Source: Vairimorpha apis BRL 01
Lineage: Eukaryota > Microsporidia > Nosematidae
DNA: 24,723 nt
Assembly (NCBI GenBank): GCA_000447185.1
Contig: KE647270.1
Coordinates: 1 to 24,723, forward strand
Direction of reading: 5' to 3'
Shown here: piece by piece, positions 1-9,789 of the stretch
How positions within the stretch are numbered: position 1 is the first letter of the stretch
Layout: each line of letters begins with the position of its first letter
Position numbers and translations under genes: made by a program
Notes under the pieces: generated by a model
What the model was told of the DNA's origin: nothing
Databases searched by the model: none
The model's input: the letters and a program-made list of their open reading frames with translations, nothing else

Positions 1-97
1 GTAATGATTTTCATTTTCTAAAGTATATAAAAAATAATTAATTTAATAAATCTAGGCATTGAATGGTATATGTCATTTAAAAATAAATTTTGCAAAC

Positions 98-988
98 CTA
101 ATACAATAATTTTTTTATATGTAAATCTTTTGTTATAATAAGAAGAAATCTTGTATAATTGAAAATTTCAAATATAGTAATTGTCTTTTTTTCCATATAA
201 CTATTTAGTGAATTATATTTTATTTTAAATTTTTCACGCAAATGTTTATAACATTCTTTTTTTGTATATTTTGTTTTTAAAATTTTATTAAAATAAATTA
301 CTTTTTCCGAATTATTCAGATTATTAATTATAAAATCATTATCTAAAATAACATTAGATATGATTAAAAACCTTTTAATTTTATATGTTTTATCATAATT
401 TTGTTCTAAATCTAATTTTGCATTTTTCAAGCAATCATTATCTGTATACAAATATTTTATTAAATTGTTTAAAATATTTTTCAAATCATTTTCAATTTTA
501 TTAAACAAATATATAAAATAGTCACAATTACTTAATTGTTTAATATTGTTATGAATAATAGCATATTCGTTGTAATTTTCTACCACATCTGGACTATTTA
601 TATTAATTAACTTCTTTTTTTTACATACTTCAAAATTAATCACATCTTCATTATTAAACTTTTTCAAATTTATATCTAAACTATCAATTTTAATGTTTAT
701 ACAAAATTCATCAACATCACATATACTCTCATTAATACTAATTACATTATTACAATTGTATTTTTTAAACATTCCTTCAAAATCTTCTTCAATATTATAT
801 TCGTCTTTAAACAAATAATCATTCCAATCATATTGGTTATTTTCATTATATTCATTTCTTTCAGATATTTTTGGTAGATTTTGTATGTTAAGATAATCAA
901 TTTCTTCTTCATTATACTTTTTATTTAAGTCATCATAAATATTTGTTGATTTTATTATAAAAATTATTAAAGCTAAGATGATATGCAT
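98..988 (-). CDS. Putative secreted hypothetical protein, 296 aa
   Basis: This is the longest uninterrupted host reading frame in the window. I do not recognise a family. The protein opens with a short hydrophobic leader (MHIILALIIFIIK) followed directly by polar, Asn/Asp/Glu-rich sequence, which resembles a signal peptide and suggests export from the cell. No second membrane span is obvious. Five cysteines lie within residues 78-121 (CNNV, CDV, FCIN and CKKK contexts) and three more further on, so disulphides are possible. The C-terminal 90 residues are basic and Lys/Tyr/Ile-rich. The first Met (988) is taken as the start because the leader begins there and the upstream sequence is A/T spacer. 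A decayed relic at 1725-2195 on the same strand resembles its C-terminal pattern, so it may belong to a small local family. Function is unknown. Confidence 0.75.
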   Translation of the reverse strand: MHIILALIIFIIKSTNIYDDLNKKYNEEEIDYLNIQNLPKISERNEYNENNQYDWNDYLFKDEYNIEEDFEGMFKKYNCNNVISINESICDVDEFCINIKIDSLDINLKKFNNEDVINFEVCKKKKLININSPDVVENYNEYAIIHNNIKQLSNCDYFIYLFNKIENDLKNILNNLIKYLYTDNDCLKNAKLDLEQNYDKTYKIKRFLIISNVILDNDFIINNLNNSEKVIYFNKILKTKYTKKECYKHLREKFKIKYNSLNSYMEKKTITIFEIFNYTRFLLIITKDLHIKKLLY

Positions 989-1724
989 AAAATACTTATA
1001 ATTTATTTTAAATAGTTTTTTTAAATATTTTCTAAATAATTAATATTCAAATTTAAAAATAAAAAATTTTAATAATTTTAAAGTTGTAATTATTGTTTTT
1101 TTGATAATAAAAAAATTGTAATTATATATTTTTAAATTTTTAAACATGTCAAAAATATTTGATTATTTTTTATTTTTTTAAAAAAAGTCTTATTTTATTA
1201 ATGAATTAATCTTTGTAATTTAAATATTGTCAAAATTATCTCTATACATTTTAAAATCTATTAAATTATTTATTTTTAAAAACTTATTTAAGTAAAAAAT
1301 GTTTTTTTTATATATATATTAACAAAATAAATTGTTTAGTAAAAATTATAAAAATAATAGTTTAAACATAATCTAAAAATATTTTAAAGATATAAAAAAT
1401 AGACTTAAATATTTTTTAAAATTTAATGTTTGAAACATTGAATTTTATATTTGATAAAAAAATTCAACAATTGCATAAATTTTACATTTTAAATTTCATT
1501 GGATTAATTTAATTATATTTCTCTAATTTTTCAAAATACATCATAAAAAACATATTTCTAAACAAAATTAACATAACTTAATTTAAATTTCTATTTAATA
1601 AGTCATATTTCTAGAAATTTATAAATATTGTCTATTATATACAAATTACTAATAATATTTTATAGATGATGTCTTTCTTATAAAACAAATTTATACACAA
1701 AAACTTTTAAGATTTTAAAATTAA
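989..1724. other. A/T-rich intergenic spacer
   Basis: The stretch is almost entirely A and T with many homopolymer runs and no frame of useful length on either strand. It lies upstream of the minus-strand gene ending at 98, so it should hold that gene's promoter, but I see no specific promoter motif. Confidence 0.5.
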
Positions 1725-2195
1725 TTAATAAAAATTTGAGTCAAATACACTAAAAAATGAATAAGTCAATATCCATCCTTTAACACTATCGATTTTATTA
1801 ATAGATCTTTTTAAACAGTATTTTCTATAGTTCTTAAAAATTTTTCATATTATTTTTGATTTTATTTCATCATAAAAATATAGTTTTTTAATTCTGAATT
1901 TTTTTTTTCAAATGTAAAAATATTTCTTCTTTAAAAGATGTAAAATTAAATTCTAAAAATGTAAATAATAAAATATATCCATATTTTCGATTTCAGTGGG
2001 ATAATTATATGCATTTCTCAATTATTAATTATAAAAATATATAATCTCAAAGATGTCTAATAATTAACAGTACAATCAATTTTTTATAATAAAACGTAAA
2101 ATAATAAAATTTGTAAAATTATTAAAAAAAACAATCTATATCTTATAATCAAATCAAGATTATAATAATTATTGTTTTATTTTTTATTATAGCCA
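1725..2195 (-). pseudogene. Decayed coding relic, unknown protein
   Basis: Read on the minus strand, this stretch shows protein-like segments in shifting frames. A hydrophobic Met-initiated leader (MAIIKNKTIIIIILI) starts near 2192, and at 1725-1880 there is an Asp/Lys/Ser-containing C-terminus (segments SINKIDSVKGW and LTYSFFSVFDSNFY, then a stop). The segment NSELKNYIF precedes the C-terminal part. Stops and frame changes separate the pieces. The order (Asn-Ser-Glu block, Tyr/Ile/Phe block, Lys-rich block, hydrophobic end) recalls residues 220-290 of the 296-residue protein at 98-988, so a dead duplicate is possible. Composition in such A/T-rich DNA can mimic coding, so confidence is low. 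Confidence 0.3.
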
Positions 2196-3151
2196 TACAC
2201 TATATTTAATACTAAAATATTTAAACATTATCTTAAGTATTATATCTTATGAGTTAAATATGTTTTAATTGAATAACTGATATTTAAATTATATAGTTAA
2301 TACTTTTTTATGCAATTATTCCTTTTATAAAATATAATCTGTAAAATGATGTATTTAATATTTTTTTCATTGTACTTTACCACATTTTTTTATTATTTTA
2401 TTTTAATTTTAGTGTGTTTAATATTTTTTTATATTTATTATGTAATTATATAATTTGAAAAAAAATCTAATTTTTTTAAAAATGTTGTAAAAATTAAAAA
2501 AACTATATTTTTAATTTAAAACATAAAATACAATGTTTAACATGTATTAATTAAAATTAAATTACATAACATTAATTAAATTTAAAATTTTTTAAAATTT
2601 TAATTTATGAATATTACAACAATTATGTAAAAATAATTAAATAATTAGGAAATAAATTTACATTTTTTAAAAATAAAATTATATTATATATGGATTACAT
2701 TAATTGTAAAATAACAATATTTTTAAACTAAATATTTAAAATTTAAAAATTTGTATTTTATGTGATATATTTTTTTAAAGTATCGATTATTGAAATAAAA
2801 AAATTTAAATTAATTTCGAATTGGTTAAATAGAAGAATTTTAGAAAAAAAATAATCTGTTACTGGTTCTATAAATAAATTATACCTTTAAAGTTTTTTAA
2901 GTGATATTAAATATTTCACGTTATAAAAAAAAATTTTATTATTAAAGATTTATTTTTATCAAATAAGGTTTCAATAAAATAATTTTTCAAATAACAATAA
3001 TTTTTAGTTAGGCTGCTTTTTTTATTAATAAAATTTTATATAAAATTTAAATATTTAATTAAATTTAAACAAACTATATAAAACTTCTATAATATGATGA
3101 TGCTTTAATTTATTATAAATTTTTATTAAAAAAAATAATTAAAACCAAAAT
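2196..3151. other. A/T-rich spacer without recognisable genes
   Basis: There is no frame above background and no repeat or structured RNA that I can support. The stretch consists of long A and T runs with little else. Confidence 0.5.
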
Positions 3152-3515
3152 TTAGTTATAATTTAAAATTTCAGATAATTTTTGTGGTTTAGTTTTTTCT
3201 ACGTTTTTATCATTATTATTTGATTTTTTATCTTTTTTTAATTTCTTCAAATAAATTTTTTTAGAATTTTTTTTACATATTTTTATTTATTATCAAAAAT
3301 TATTTAATTACTTTTATCATTTTATTAAACATTTAATTTTTGTAATAAATACCTTTTGTTTTATATCATTTGATTTCAAGTTTTCTATTTTTATTTTCTT
3401 GTTATGTTCAATACTTTTTATTAAATTTAAAAATTGTTTTTTATTAACATTTAATTCTTACATTTTAGTATCATTTACATTTTTTTAAACAAAATAAAGT
3501 TTGTGATTAGCATAA
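3152..3515 (-). pseudogene. Lys/Asn-rich coding relic, possible lost C-terminus of the upstream gene
   Basis: Two minus-strand open pieces look like protein rather than random A/T. One (about 3317-3457) reads ELNVNKKQFLNLIKS and onward through KIKIENLKSNDIKQK. The other (3152 to about 3285) contains LKKLKKDKKSNNNDKNVEK and ends SEILNYN before TAA. An in-frame TAA precedes the first piece, with KNVNDTKM immediately upstream of it. The relic sits just downstream of the gene at 3550-4405 on the same strand, and the frame after that gene's TAA stays open into a Met-containing hydrophobic stretch (about 3488-3549). It could therefore be the eroded tail of that gene or a separate dead gene. No family is recognised. 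Confidence 0.35.
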
Positions 3516-3549
3516 AATATTTAAAAACTAAAATTAAATTGCTTAAGTT

Positions 3550-4405
3550 TTATATATTTATAAAGAAAGTAACTAATTTATCATAAATTGTAGGAAAATA
3601 TAAATCTCTAAATAAAAATTTTATAAAAATAGATTCTAATATAGAATATGAATCTTTTTCTTTTTTAATAACTTTTTTAAACATTTCATCGTTTTCATTA
3701 TTATTAAAACACACGATACGCTCAATAAATTTTTCAGAAATTTTATTGATTTTTGAACCAATAATTTTATTCTTTTCTAATATTTTATTTATTTGAAAAT
3801 TATCTGTACTATGTTTAAATAAATTTTCATTATTCAAATTTTTTAGACATTCACTATTCACCATATTTGAAATATTATCAATATCGTTATTAAAATAAGC
3901 ATTCCTATTTTCATAAACAATTTTATTATTTATAGTTACATTATTTTTTTCTTCTATTTTTAGAACAATTTCATTATTTATATTATTAACATCAACAGTT
4001 TCATTAATAAAATACTGTAAAATTAAAATTTTTTTAGTTCATCATTTTCTAAAATTAAATTGAAATTAAATAAAAAACAAAATTTTTTAAGCCATTCAAA
4101 TCTTTGATTTTTAGTTCAACTAAATATGAATATAACTCATCTGATTTATTACCAGTTAATGATTTTAAAATAATCATGATAGAGTATATTTGTAATTCAA
4201 TATTGTTTTTATCTGCTTCTTTTCTTCGTTCTAAATAAATATTTGTATTTTTTGTTATAAAATCATTATATAACTTTATTTCTGAATTTTGTGATTTATT
4301 ATTACATGATAACCAATTTCTGTACGTAACTATCAAAATTAATCCTATGCTGCAAGATAAAATTGTTGATAGACATAAATTTTTTAATAATTTAAAAAAT
4401 ATCAT
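3550..4405 (-). pseudogene. Hypothetical membrane-anchored or secreted protein, frameshifted
   Basis: Two open segments on the minus strand (4405-4055, 116 codons; 3864-3550, 104 codons) appear to be one gene of about 285 residues. The first begins with an N-terminal hydrophobic segment (about residues 9-27, STILSCSIGLILIVTY), a signal anchor or signal peptide. The intervening 190 bases stay coding-like: a shift of -1 at an A6/T4 run (about 4081-4090) gives CFLFNFNLILENDELKK, and a second -1 at an A7 run (about 4029-4035) leads into the frame of the second segment through YFINETVDVNN. Each break equals one missing base in a homopolymer, so sequencing error and real indel decay are both possible. 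The protein is Asn/Lys/Glu-rich and I do not recognise its family. Confidence 0.5.
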
Positions 4406-5658
4406 ATGGTTTTAAAAATTTTTAATTTTACATAAAATAAATTATAATATTTATATTGAATTGAGATATTTGATTTTTTAAATTAAAAATTTATAAAATT
4501 TTAAATTATTGTTTTGAGGTTAAAAATTATTATTTATATTGTTTTATTAAAATTCATTTTTATAAATTTTAATATTTTAATTATTAAATCACGTTATTTT
4601 AATTTTATTTAATTATATCTTCTTAAATTTTTATTAAATTGTATTAAAAGCAAATAATTTTGACATGATATTTTTATTAAAATGTAATAACATAATAAAA
4701 CAATGTAATTTTTTACAAACAACATTTTCATTTTTTTAAGCTCAATTTACCTCTTCTAACATAAATAATTAAGTTTTTAATGGTTATTTTTAATACAACT
4801 TAAGCAGAAAGTTTGTATTAATTTTGAATTTAATCTTTTTTTAGTGTATTTACAAATTTTTATTTTTAATTTTACATCTTAATGAATAATATTGTTTTTT
4901 CTTAATTAATTTTCATATATTAATAGAAAAAAATTCAATATTAGCTTATAAATTTTTATGCGTTATATTATAAATTAAATCTAAATTAATTACATATTTA
5001 ACCTAAACATGATTATAAAATCTTTATTTTAAAAGAATACATCATTTATTACTTCTTTTAATCTAATGTCTTAAAATAATATAAATAAATTTATTTTTAT
5101 TATTTTCAAATATTTTTGTGTTTATTAAACATTTTTAAAAATTGAAAAGTTTCACAATTTTAAATTTTAATTGTTCTAATATTAATTATATAAATATAAA
5201 ATAATAACATTTTGTAGTATTTATTATGATTTTGTAAATAATTGAAACCAATATTAAATATATAAAAATGTCAATATAATAAAATATTTAAGCCTTTATA
5301 AAACAATTAATTCTTGAATTTATGATTAATTTTATACATATAATTTGCTTTGAAAATACACAATAAAAATTTTATTTTAATATACATGTTATAAAATTGA
5401 AAAATAATGTATATTTATAAAATAAGAAATAATATATAAAATTTAAAACTATTCAAGTATAATTGTTTCAAATTTTTATGTATAATTCTTATACCAAAAA
5501 ATTAATGAATTTAACAATTAATTTTTAATTATGAAAAAAAATTTATTAAAAAGAAAAACATAAAACAATTAAATAACAGTTTAAAACTAAAATATAAATT
5601 TATATTTTTACAATATAAAAATTTAATTTATGTTTAAATATAATATAATTTTAGCGTT
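4406..5658. other. A/T-rich divergent intergenic region
   Basis: This 1.25-kb spacer lies between a minus-strand gene on the left and a plus-strand gene on the right, so promoters for both should be here. I see only A/T low-complexity DNA, with no credible frame, RNA gene or repeat. Confidence 0.5.
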
Positions 5659-6338
5659 ATGATCGGTCTTCTTTTAAGTTTTAAATTTTGGTTGAGCTTA
5701 GGATATATTTTTATTTTACTTATTATAGTATTTAACAATTTTTACATCATTAATAATTCTCCTGCAGTTACAAAATCAACTATATCTCTTTTACGTGAAA
5801 AATTTGGTATGCTTCAATTTTCTTATGCAAAATGCGTAATTTATATCTATAAATTTTCTAATTTTTCCGAAAATGATTCAAAAATTTTTGACAAAACAAA
5901 TAATACAAAATCAGTAAATTTTATTAAAGAACACATGGAAAATGAACTAAAAAGATTTGGATATTATGATGTAATAAGATGTTGGCCAAAAAAAATAATA
6001 GATGATATGGATGAAAAAAATCAAAGTTTAATGTTTATAAATTATAAAACAATTAATGAATTAAAAAATTTTATCTTATTGTAAAATTTTTTTTTGATCA
6101 ACACAAAAATAGAAAAACATATGATGAAAATAAAAAAACAGGGATACCTGAAAAAGTAAGGCAAATTTTAAATTTATTCTCAAAAGAAAGTATAAATCCT
6201 ACAGCAGATTTATTAATATATATCATTTATCTTCTTAAATCCTTAGGTGATAATACATTTGAAAACGATAGGTGTGAAATATATTCATTTAAAACTAAAA
6301 GTAAACGTGATACAAGAAATATTAATGAAATTTTATGA
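5659..6338 (+). pseudogene. Hypothetical protein with N-terminal membrane segment, one frameshift
   Basis: The frame opens at the ATG at 5659 with a strongly hydrophobic N-terminus (about residues 3-32, IGLLLSFKFWLSLGYIFILL), likely a membrane anchor or uncleaved signal. A polar region follows with several cysteines and an RCWPKK motif. The first frame ends at 6084 after 141 codons (INELKNFILL). A -1 shift at the A6/T4 run (about 6063-6072) instead gives LKNF-YLIVKFFFDQHKN and runs 88 more residues to TGA at 6336-6338. It passes through SINPTADLLIYIIYLLKSLG and a basic tail, for about 226 residues in total. The extension uses the same amino-acid style without stops, which supports a single gene broken by one indel or read by ribosomal slippage. 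No family is recognised. Confidence 0.55.
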
Positions 6339-6544
6339 AAAATAAAATATTAATTTGAACAATAAACTATTATATTATTAAATGTTTTTATAAACTTTAA
6401 TTTTTTTTATGTTTGATACATTTTTAGTAAAAACTTAACATATTTTATGATAAATAATTAGTTAAACTCATAATATAATAATTATACATATTTTATTTAT
6501 TTATATCAAACGATTTTATTTATTATATATTTTTAAGTAATTAT

Positions 6545-6889
6545 TTTTATAAAAAATATATCAAGGAGCTGAATATTCAACCTACTTTGAGTTATATTAA
6601 CAGCCTAATGAACTTAAAAAGACTTTATATAATTTTTTTTTGTATCGAAAACGAGGATGTGATCGGAATGAACCATAGAGGAAGAGATGGATATATTAAA
6701 AGCTTTGAGCAAGTTAATAAGAAATACACCTGTTAAAAATGTTATTATCAAGTAGGCAAACTCAAATCAAACAAAATAAAAAACTTCGAGAAAAGAAAAC
6801 GAAGAGTATAAAGATTAAAACGAACCATTGATATCATAAAGTAAAAATACTAATAAAATTGAATAATTACAACACAAAACTCAATAAAT
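6545..6889 (+). mobile_element. 3'-end fragment of R2-like non-LTR retrotransposon
   Basis: The frame from 6545 reads YKKYIKELNIQPTLSYINSL and continues to TAA at 6734. This matches the C-terminal end of the endonuclease domain of the copy at 8808-9645, which reads YHKRYIKELGIQPSLEAYIQ at the corresponding point. Similarity starts abruptly at about 6545 after pure A/T DNA, so the copy retains only the last part of the open reading frame and the 3' untranslated region. That is typical of aborted target-primed reverse transcription. After the stop, the sequence is richer in G and C than its surroundings and ends at AACTCAATAAAT (6878-6889), which is identical to the end of the 8808-9645 copy (9626-9637). 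I could not find a convincing target-site duplication. The fragment is non-functional. Confidence 0.75.
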
Positions 6890-7409
6890 CTATTTTATAT
6901 CTGATTAAATATTTAGAATAAAAATTTAGTAAGAGATCATTTAGTATAACCTGTATATTTAACAATTTATTTAAATTTTAATATATAATTAAAAAATGTA
7001 ATTTTAAAGATAAATCAATTTAAATTTTTAATAATTTTTTTTAATTTAATAAAGTTTAACAAATACAATATCATACATCAATTTTACAATTAAATTATAA
7101 TCAATTTTTTAAAAAAGTTAAATAATTAAATATATTTTCAGTTATATTAAGACTTTTAATAAAGTTTTTTAAGATTCATTATTTTAAAATTTAATTTTAC
7201 AGATAAATCTTAAAATCGACAAAATAAATCATTGGTTCTTATTTTGAAATATTGATATAATATTTGATATTAATAAAATTAAAAAAAATTATTTTAGTTT
7301 TTATTAAAATAATATCTAAGATAAAGCAATATATTAAATTTATAAATTTTTTCAATATATCAAAATTAATAAAAAAATTTAATTTATCAAAATTTGACTA
7401 TATATATAC
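6890..7409. other. A/T-rich spacer
   Basis: Nothing but A/T low-complexity DNA is seen between the retrotransposon fragment and the next host gene. It presumably contains the promoter of the gene at 7410. Confidence 0.45.
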
Positions 7410-8573
7410 ATGCATATTTTAACAAATATGAACAACAAGATGAAACTATTAGCTTATTTATACATAACATTTCAATTAATAGTTTGTCTTTTTGAAATAA
7501 TAAAAATGAATATAATAAAATTTCCAAATTATGCAAAAGACTATGACTACGAAAAATGTTATCATTTTTATTTTACTTTTATAAGAAAAAACTAAAAGAA
7601 ATTTTTAAACAATATATTATAATATTTCTAATCAGTTATAATTTTAAATTAGATAAAAAAACACAGGATACTCAAAAAAATGAAAATACTCTAAATTTTA
7701 TTATCGAAGAAATAAAGACTATTTTTTACGAAAACAGACTTTTAATTGCTACTTATTTATCATATTCTTTTAAAAGTCCATTTGATAATCTTAAATCAGG
7801 AATATTATTTTTTCCATTTATATTTTATGTTTTACAGTATTTTTTATATAGTAAATTTAAATATTGTAGTGTATTCATTAGATATTTATTGTATTTAGGG
7901 TTTAAAATATTTTTAGATTTTTACACCTCTAAGAATGACCGTTATGAAAAAATAATTGCTTCATGTGATAAATCTAATCTTAAAAAATTTTCTCTAGATT
8001 TTCTTAAAGAAGTAAAACGTTATAATTATAACATTTGTGCTTATAATCGTCCAAATGACAACCCAAGAATTTATTTTTTTATTTAAAAATAATATAATTG
8101 TATATTTATATGGAAAATTTTTTAATTATTTTACAAAAAACGAGATTGATAGTCTATTGTATCTTGAATTTAGTCGTATTTTGAAACAAAATTTAACCGA
8201 TAATATACTTCCGTATGTTAAAGATATTATTGTGATGTTATTTGAAATATTTTTAATGTATAATGAAAATAATATTTTTAAAAATAATGACTTTTTACAA
8301 GAAAATTATTTTAAAATATATTTATATCTAAAATCGACCTTAGATGTTTTTTTGCAGTTTTTAATAACATTTTACATAAACTTATCTGAATATGAACACC
8401 TAAAATTCAGCTTTAAAAAAAATGGAGCTTTTAGTTTAATTATGGTATTAGTAAAGATTTACAAGGCAAACAATATTTTCCCAATCAGATCTTATTTATT
8501 TGATATTATGTTTTGGGAAAATCCTTCTTTAGATGCTAAAATTAAATATCTAAAAAAAATTTCTTCAAAATAA
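7410..8573 (+). pseudogene. Putative secreted hypothetical protein, about 387 aa, two frameshifts
   Basis: Three overlapping frames (7410-7595, 7556-8086, 8037-8573) read as one protein. The N-terminus has a signal-peptide-like core (MKLLAYLYITFQLIVCLFEI) after two or three alternative Mets; the Met at 7440 may be the real start. The first junction is a -1 shift at AGAAAAAAC (about 7580-7588), giving IRKKLKEIFKQY. The second is +1 within the T run before 8086, giving IYFFLFKNN. The two shifts cancel, so 7410-8573 is exactly 388 codons. The protein is rich in Phe, Tyr, Ile and Lys with several hydrophobic stretches (GILFFPFIFYVLQYFLY, TLDVFLQFLITFYINL). No substitution-type stop is needed to explain the breaks. 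No family is recognised. Either assembly indels or a young pseudogene is possible. Confidence 0.55.
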
Positions 8574-8793
8574 AATTTTAGGTTTTGATTTATTTACTAA
8601 TTAATAAACAATATTTTTACATTTATTAAAAAAATAATTATTTAGATTGTAAAAAAATGACTAACGTAACTTTTTTGTATTTTATTGAAAAATTTTAATG
8701 TTTTTTGTTAATTTTTAAAAAAGTTGTTAAAGAATTAAACATACAATTTAAAATTTTTTGGATTCAAAATTAAAAAATAAAATTATTTATTTT

Positions 8794-8807
8794 TTTTATT
8801 AAAAGTA
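8794..8807 (+). repeat. Target-site duplication, left copy
   Basis: TTTTATTAAAAGTA here is repeated exactly at 9646-9659, bracketing the 5'-truncated retrotransposon. The position at both element boundaries indicates a duplication made during integration. Confidence 0.75.
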
Positions 8808-9645
8808 ACATATTCTGTGGACAGGAGGGACAATGTCCTCATTGTAGATCTCATAGAAAGACGGTGTATCATCTTGCTACCAAGTGCGATCGAATGTTAG
8901 GATTTGATTATGTAAGAAGACACAACGAGGTAGTTAGATTCATACACCTCTTACTATGTAATAAATATGGTTTTAAAAAGACTAAGAAAATTAGGTCCCA
9001 CTCTGTACAAGAGGTGATGTCTAATGACAACGCCGAAATACGAGTGGATACAAGGATATCGACCGATATCAAAATAAACTATAACAAGCCTGATATTTTT
9101 GTCTTAGAAAAGAAAAACAAGGAAATTTTAATTGTCGAGGTCGGTATTACGAACCAAGATCTTCTCACTATTGTTGAGAATGAAAAGTTAAGAATGTACG
9201 ACCTTCTTGCTAATGAGTTAGTTATCATATATAAATCTAAGACAAAAATTATCCCCTATGTAGTGACATGGGACGGTGTAGTAATGACATATCATAAAAG
9301 ATACATCAAAGAGCTAGGAATACAACCGTCCTTAGAAGCATATATACAGTCATTAGTGCTGAAGAAAACGTCGAGAGTATCTCTCTTGAATAAGATGAGA
9401 GCACGACCAGGGTGATGCTGGAGAGGTAGAGGTGGAGAAGTTAGTTGAATCAAACTATAAATATATAGAAGGGAAAACAATGGACCCTATTAATAATAAT
9501 CAGGGCAAAATATTAGAACCTGAAGATCTCACAAGTAACACTTAATGTGAGATAAAGAATTCCCATATAATAAGTAGTGTGCCTGAACATGAGGCTAGTT
9601 AAATAAAGACTAGACAAGGAAACATAACTCAATAAATTTTTTTAC
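8808..9645 (+). mobile_element. 5'-truncated R2-like non-LTR retrotransposon (youngest copy)
   Basis: This 838-bp insertion is visibly richer in G and C than the surrounding DNA and is flanked by perfect 14-bp direct repeats. It contains only the C-terminal zinc knuckle and restriction-like endonuclease region, the C-terminal tail and a 3' untranslated region. The RT is missing, as expected when target-primed reverse transcription stops early. The 3' end carries CAATAAAT (9630-9637), followed by a T run and the right direct repeat. Of all copies in the window it has the fewest lesions, which together with the intact duplication suggests recent arrival. A partner element would have had to supply the RT. 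Confidence 0.85.
8819..9415 (+). CDS. R2-type zinc knuckle plus restriction-like endonuclease domain (partial retrotransposon ORF)
   Basis: The frame is open from before 8819, although the first Met-type codon is the GTG at 8864; the true ORF start was lost with the 5' truncation. A CX2CX8HX4C knuckle has Cys at 8834 and 8843, His at 8870 and Cys at 8885. Next come the conserved DYVRRHNEVVRFIHLLLC block and the endonuclease core: KPD at 9086-9094, then an acidic residue in ILIVEVGIT (Glu at 9137-9139). The PYVVTWDGVVM and YHKRYIKELGIQPS blocks follow. This order is that of the C-terminal part of R2-group elements, where the PD-(D/E)XK-like nuclease cleaves the target DNA. The listed frame stops at 9415. 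A one-base shift near 9400 opens a further frame (QGDAGEVEVEKLVESNYK) to TAA at 9543-9545, so the tail is probably frameshifted. Confidence 0.8.
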   Translation, partial: GQEGQCPHCRSHRKTVYHLATKCDRMLGFDYVRRHNEVVRFIHLLLCNKYGFKKTKKIRSHSVQEVMSNDNAEIRVDTRISTDIKINYNKPDIFVLEKKNKEILIVEVGITNQDLLTIVENEKLRMYDLLANELVIIYKSKTKIIPYVVTWDGVVMTYHKRYIKELGIQPSLEAYIQSLVLKKTSRVSLLNKMRARPG

Positions 9646-9659
9646 TTTTATTAAAAGTA
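9646..9659 (+). repeat. Target-site duplication, right copy
   Basis: This is an exact second copy of the 14-bp sequence at 8794-8807, located directly after the element's 3' end. Confidence 0.75.
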
Positions 9660-9789
9660 TATTTTTATCTCACATTTTTTACTTTTAATTTAAATTAATT
9701 GTTGTAAAACTCTTAAGTAGATGTCCAGAAATTAAAAAGTTTTCAACAATAAACTTTACCGTTTTATGTACATGTTAAAAATTAAGGTA
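9660..9789. other. Short A/T-rich spacer
   Basis: Low-complexity DNA after the right target-site duplication; no feature is seen. Confidence 0.4.

Noticed and set aside
5659..6338. Homology between this gene and the one at 3550-4405, based on shared LKNF and IYxIxxLKSL segments
   Set aside because: The two segments occur in opposite order in the two proteins, so the resemblance is more likely low-complexity coincidence.
7556..8086. Spliceosomal introns as the cause of the frame changes
   Set aside because: The overlapping frames leave no room for an intron, and no GT...AG pair with a branch-site pattern is needed. A one-base shift explains each junction.
9292..9480. 62-codon minus-strand frame
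   Set aside because: It is antisense to the well-supported endonuclease frame and its tail; a shadow.
8808..9645. Classical R2 insertion in 28S rDNA
   Set aside because: The flanks are A/T spacer with a 14-bp duplication, and no rRNA sequence is present anywhere in the window.
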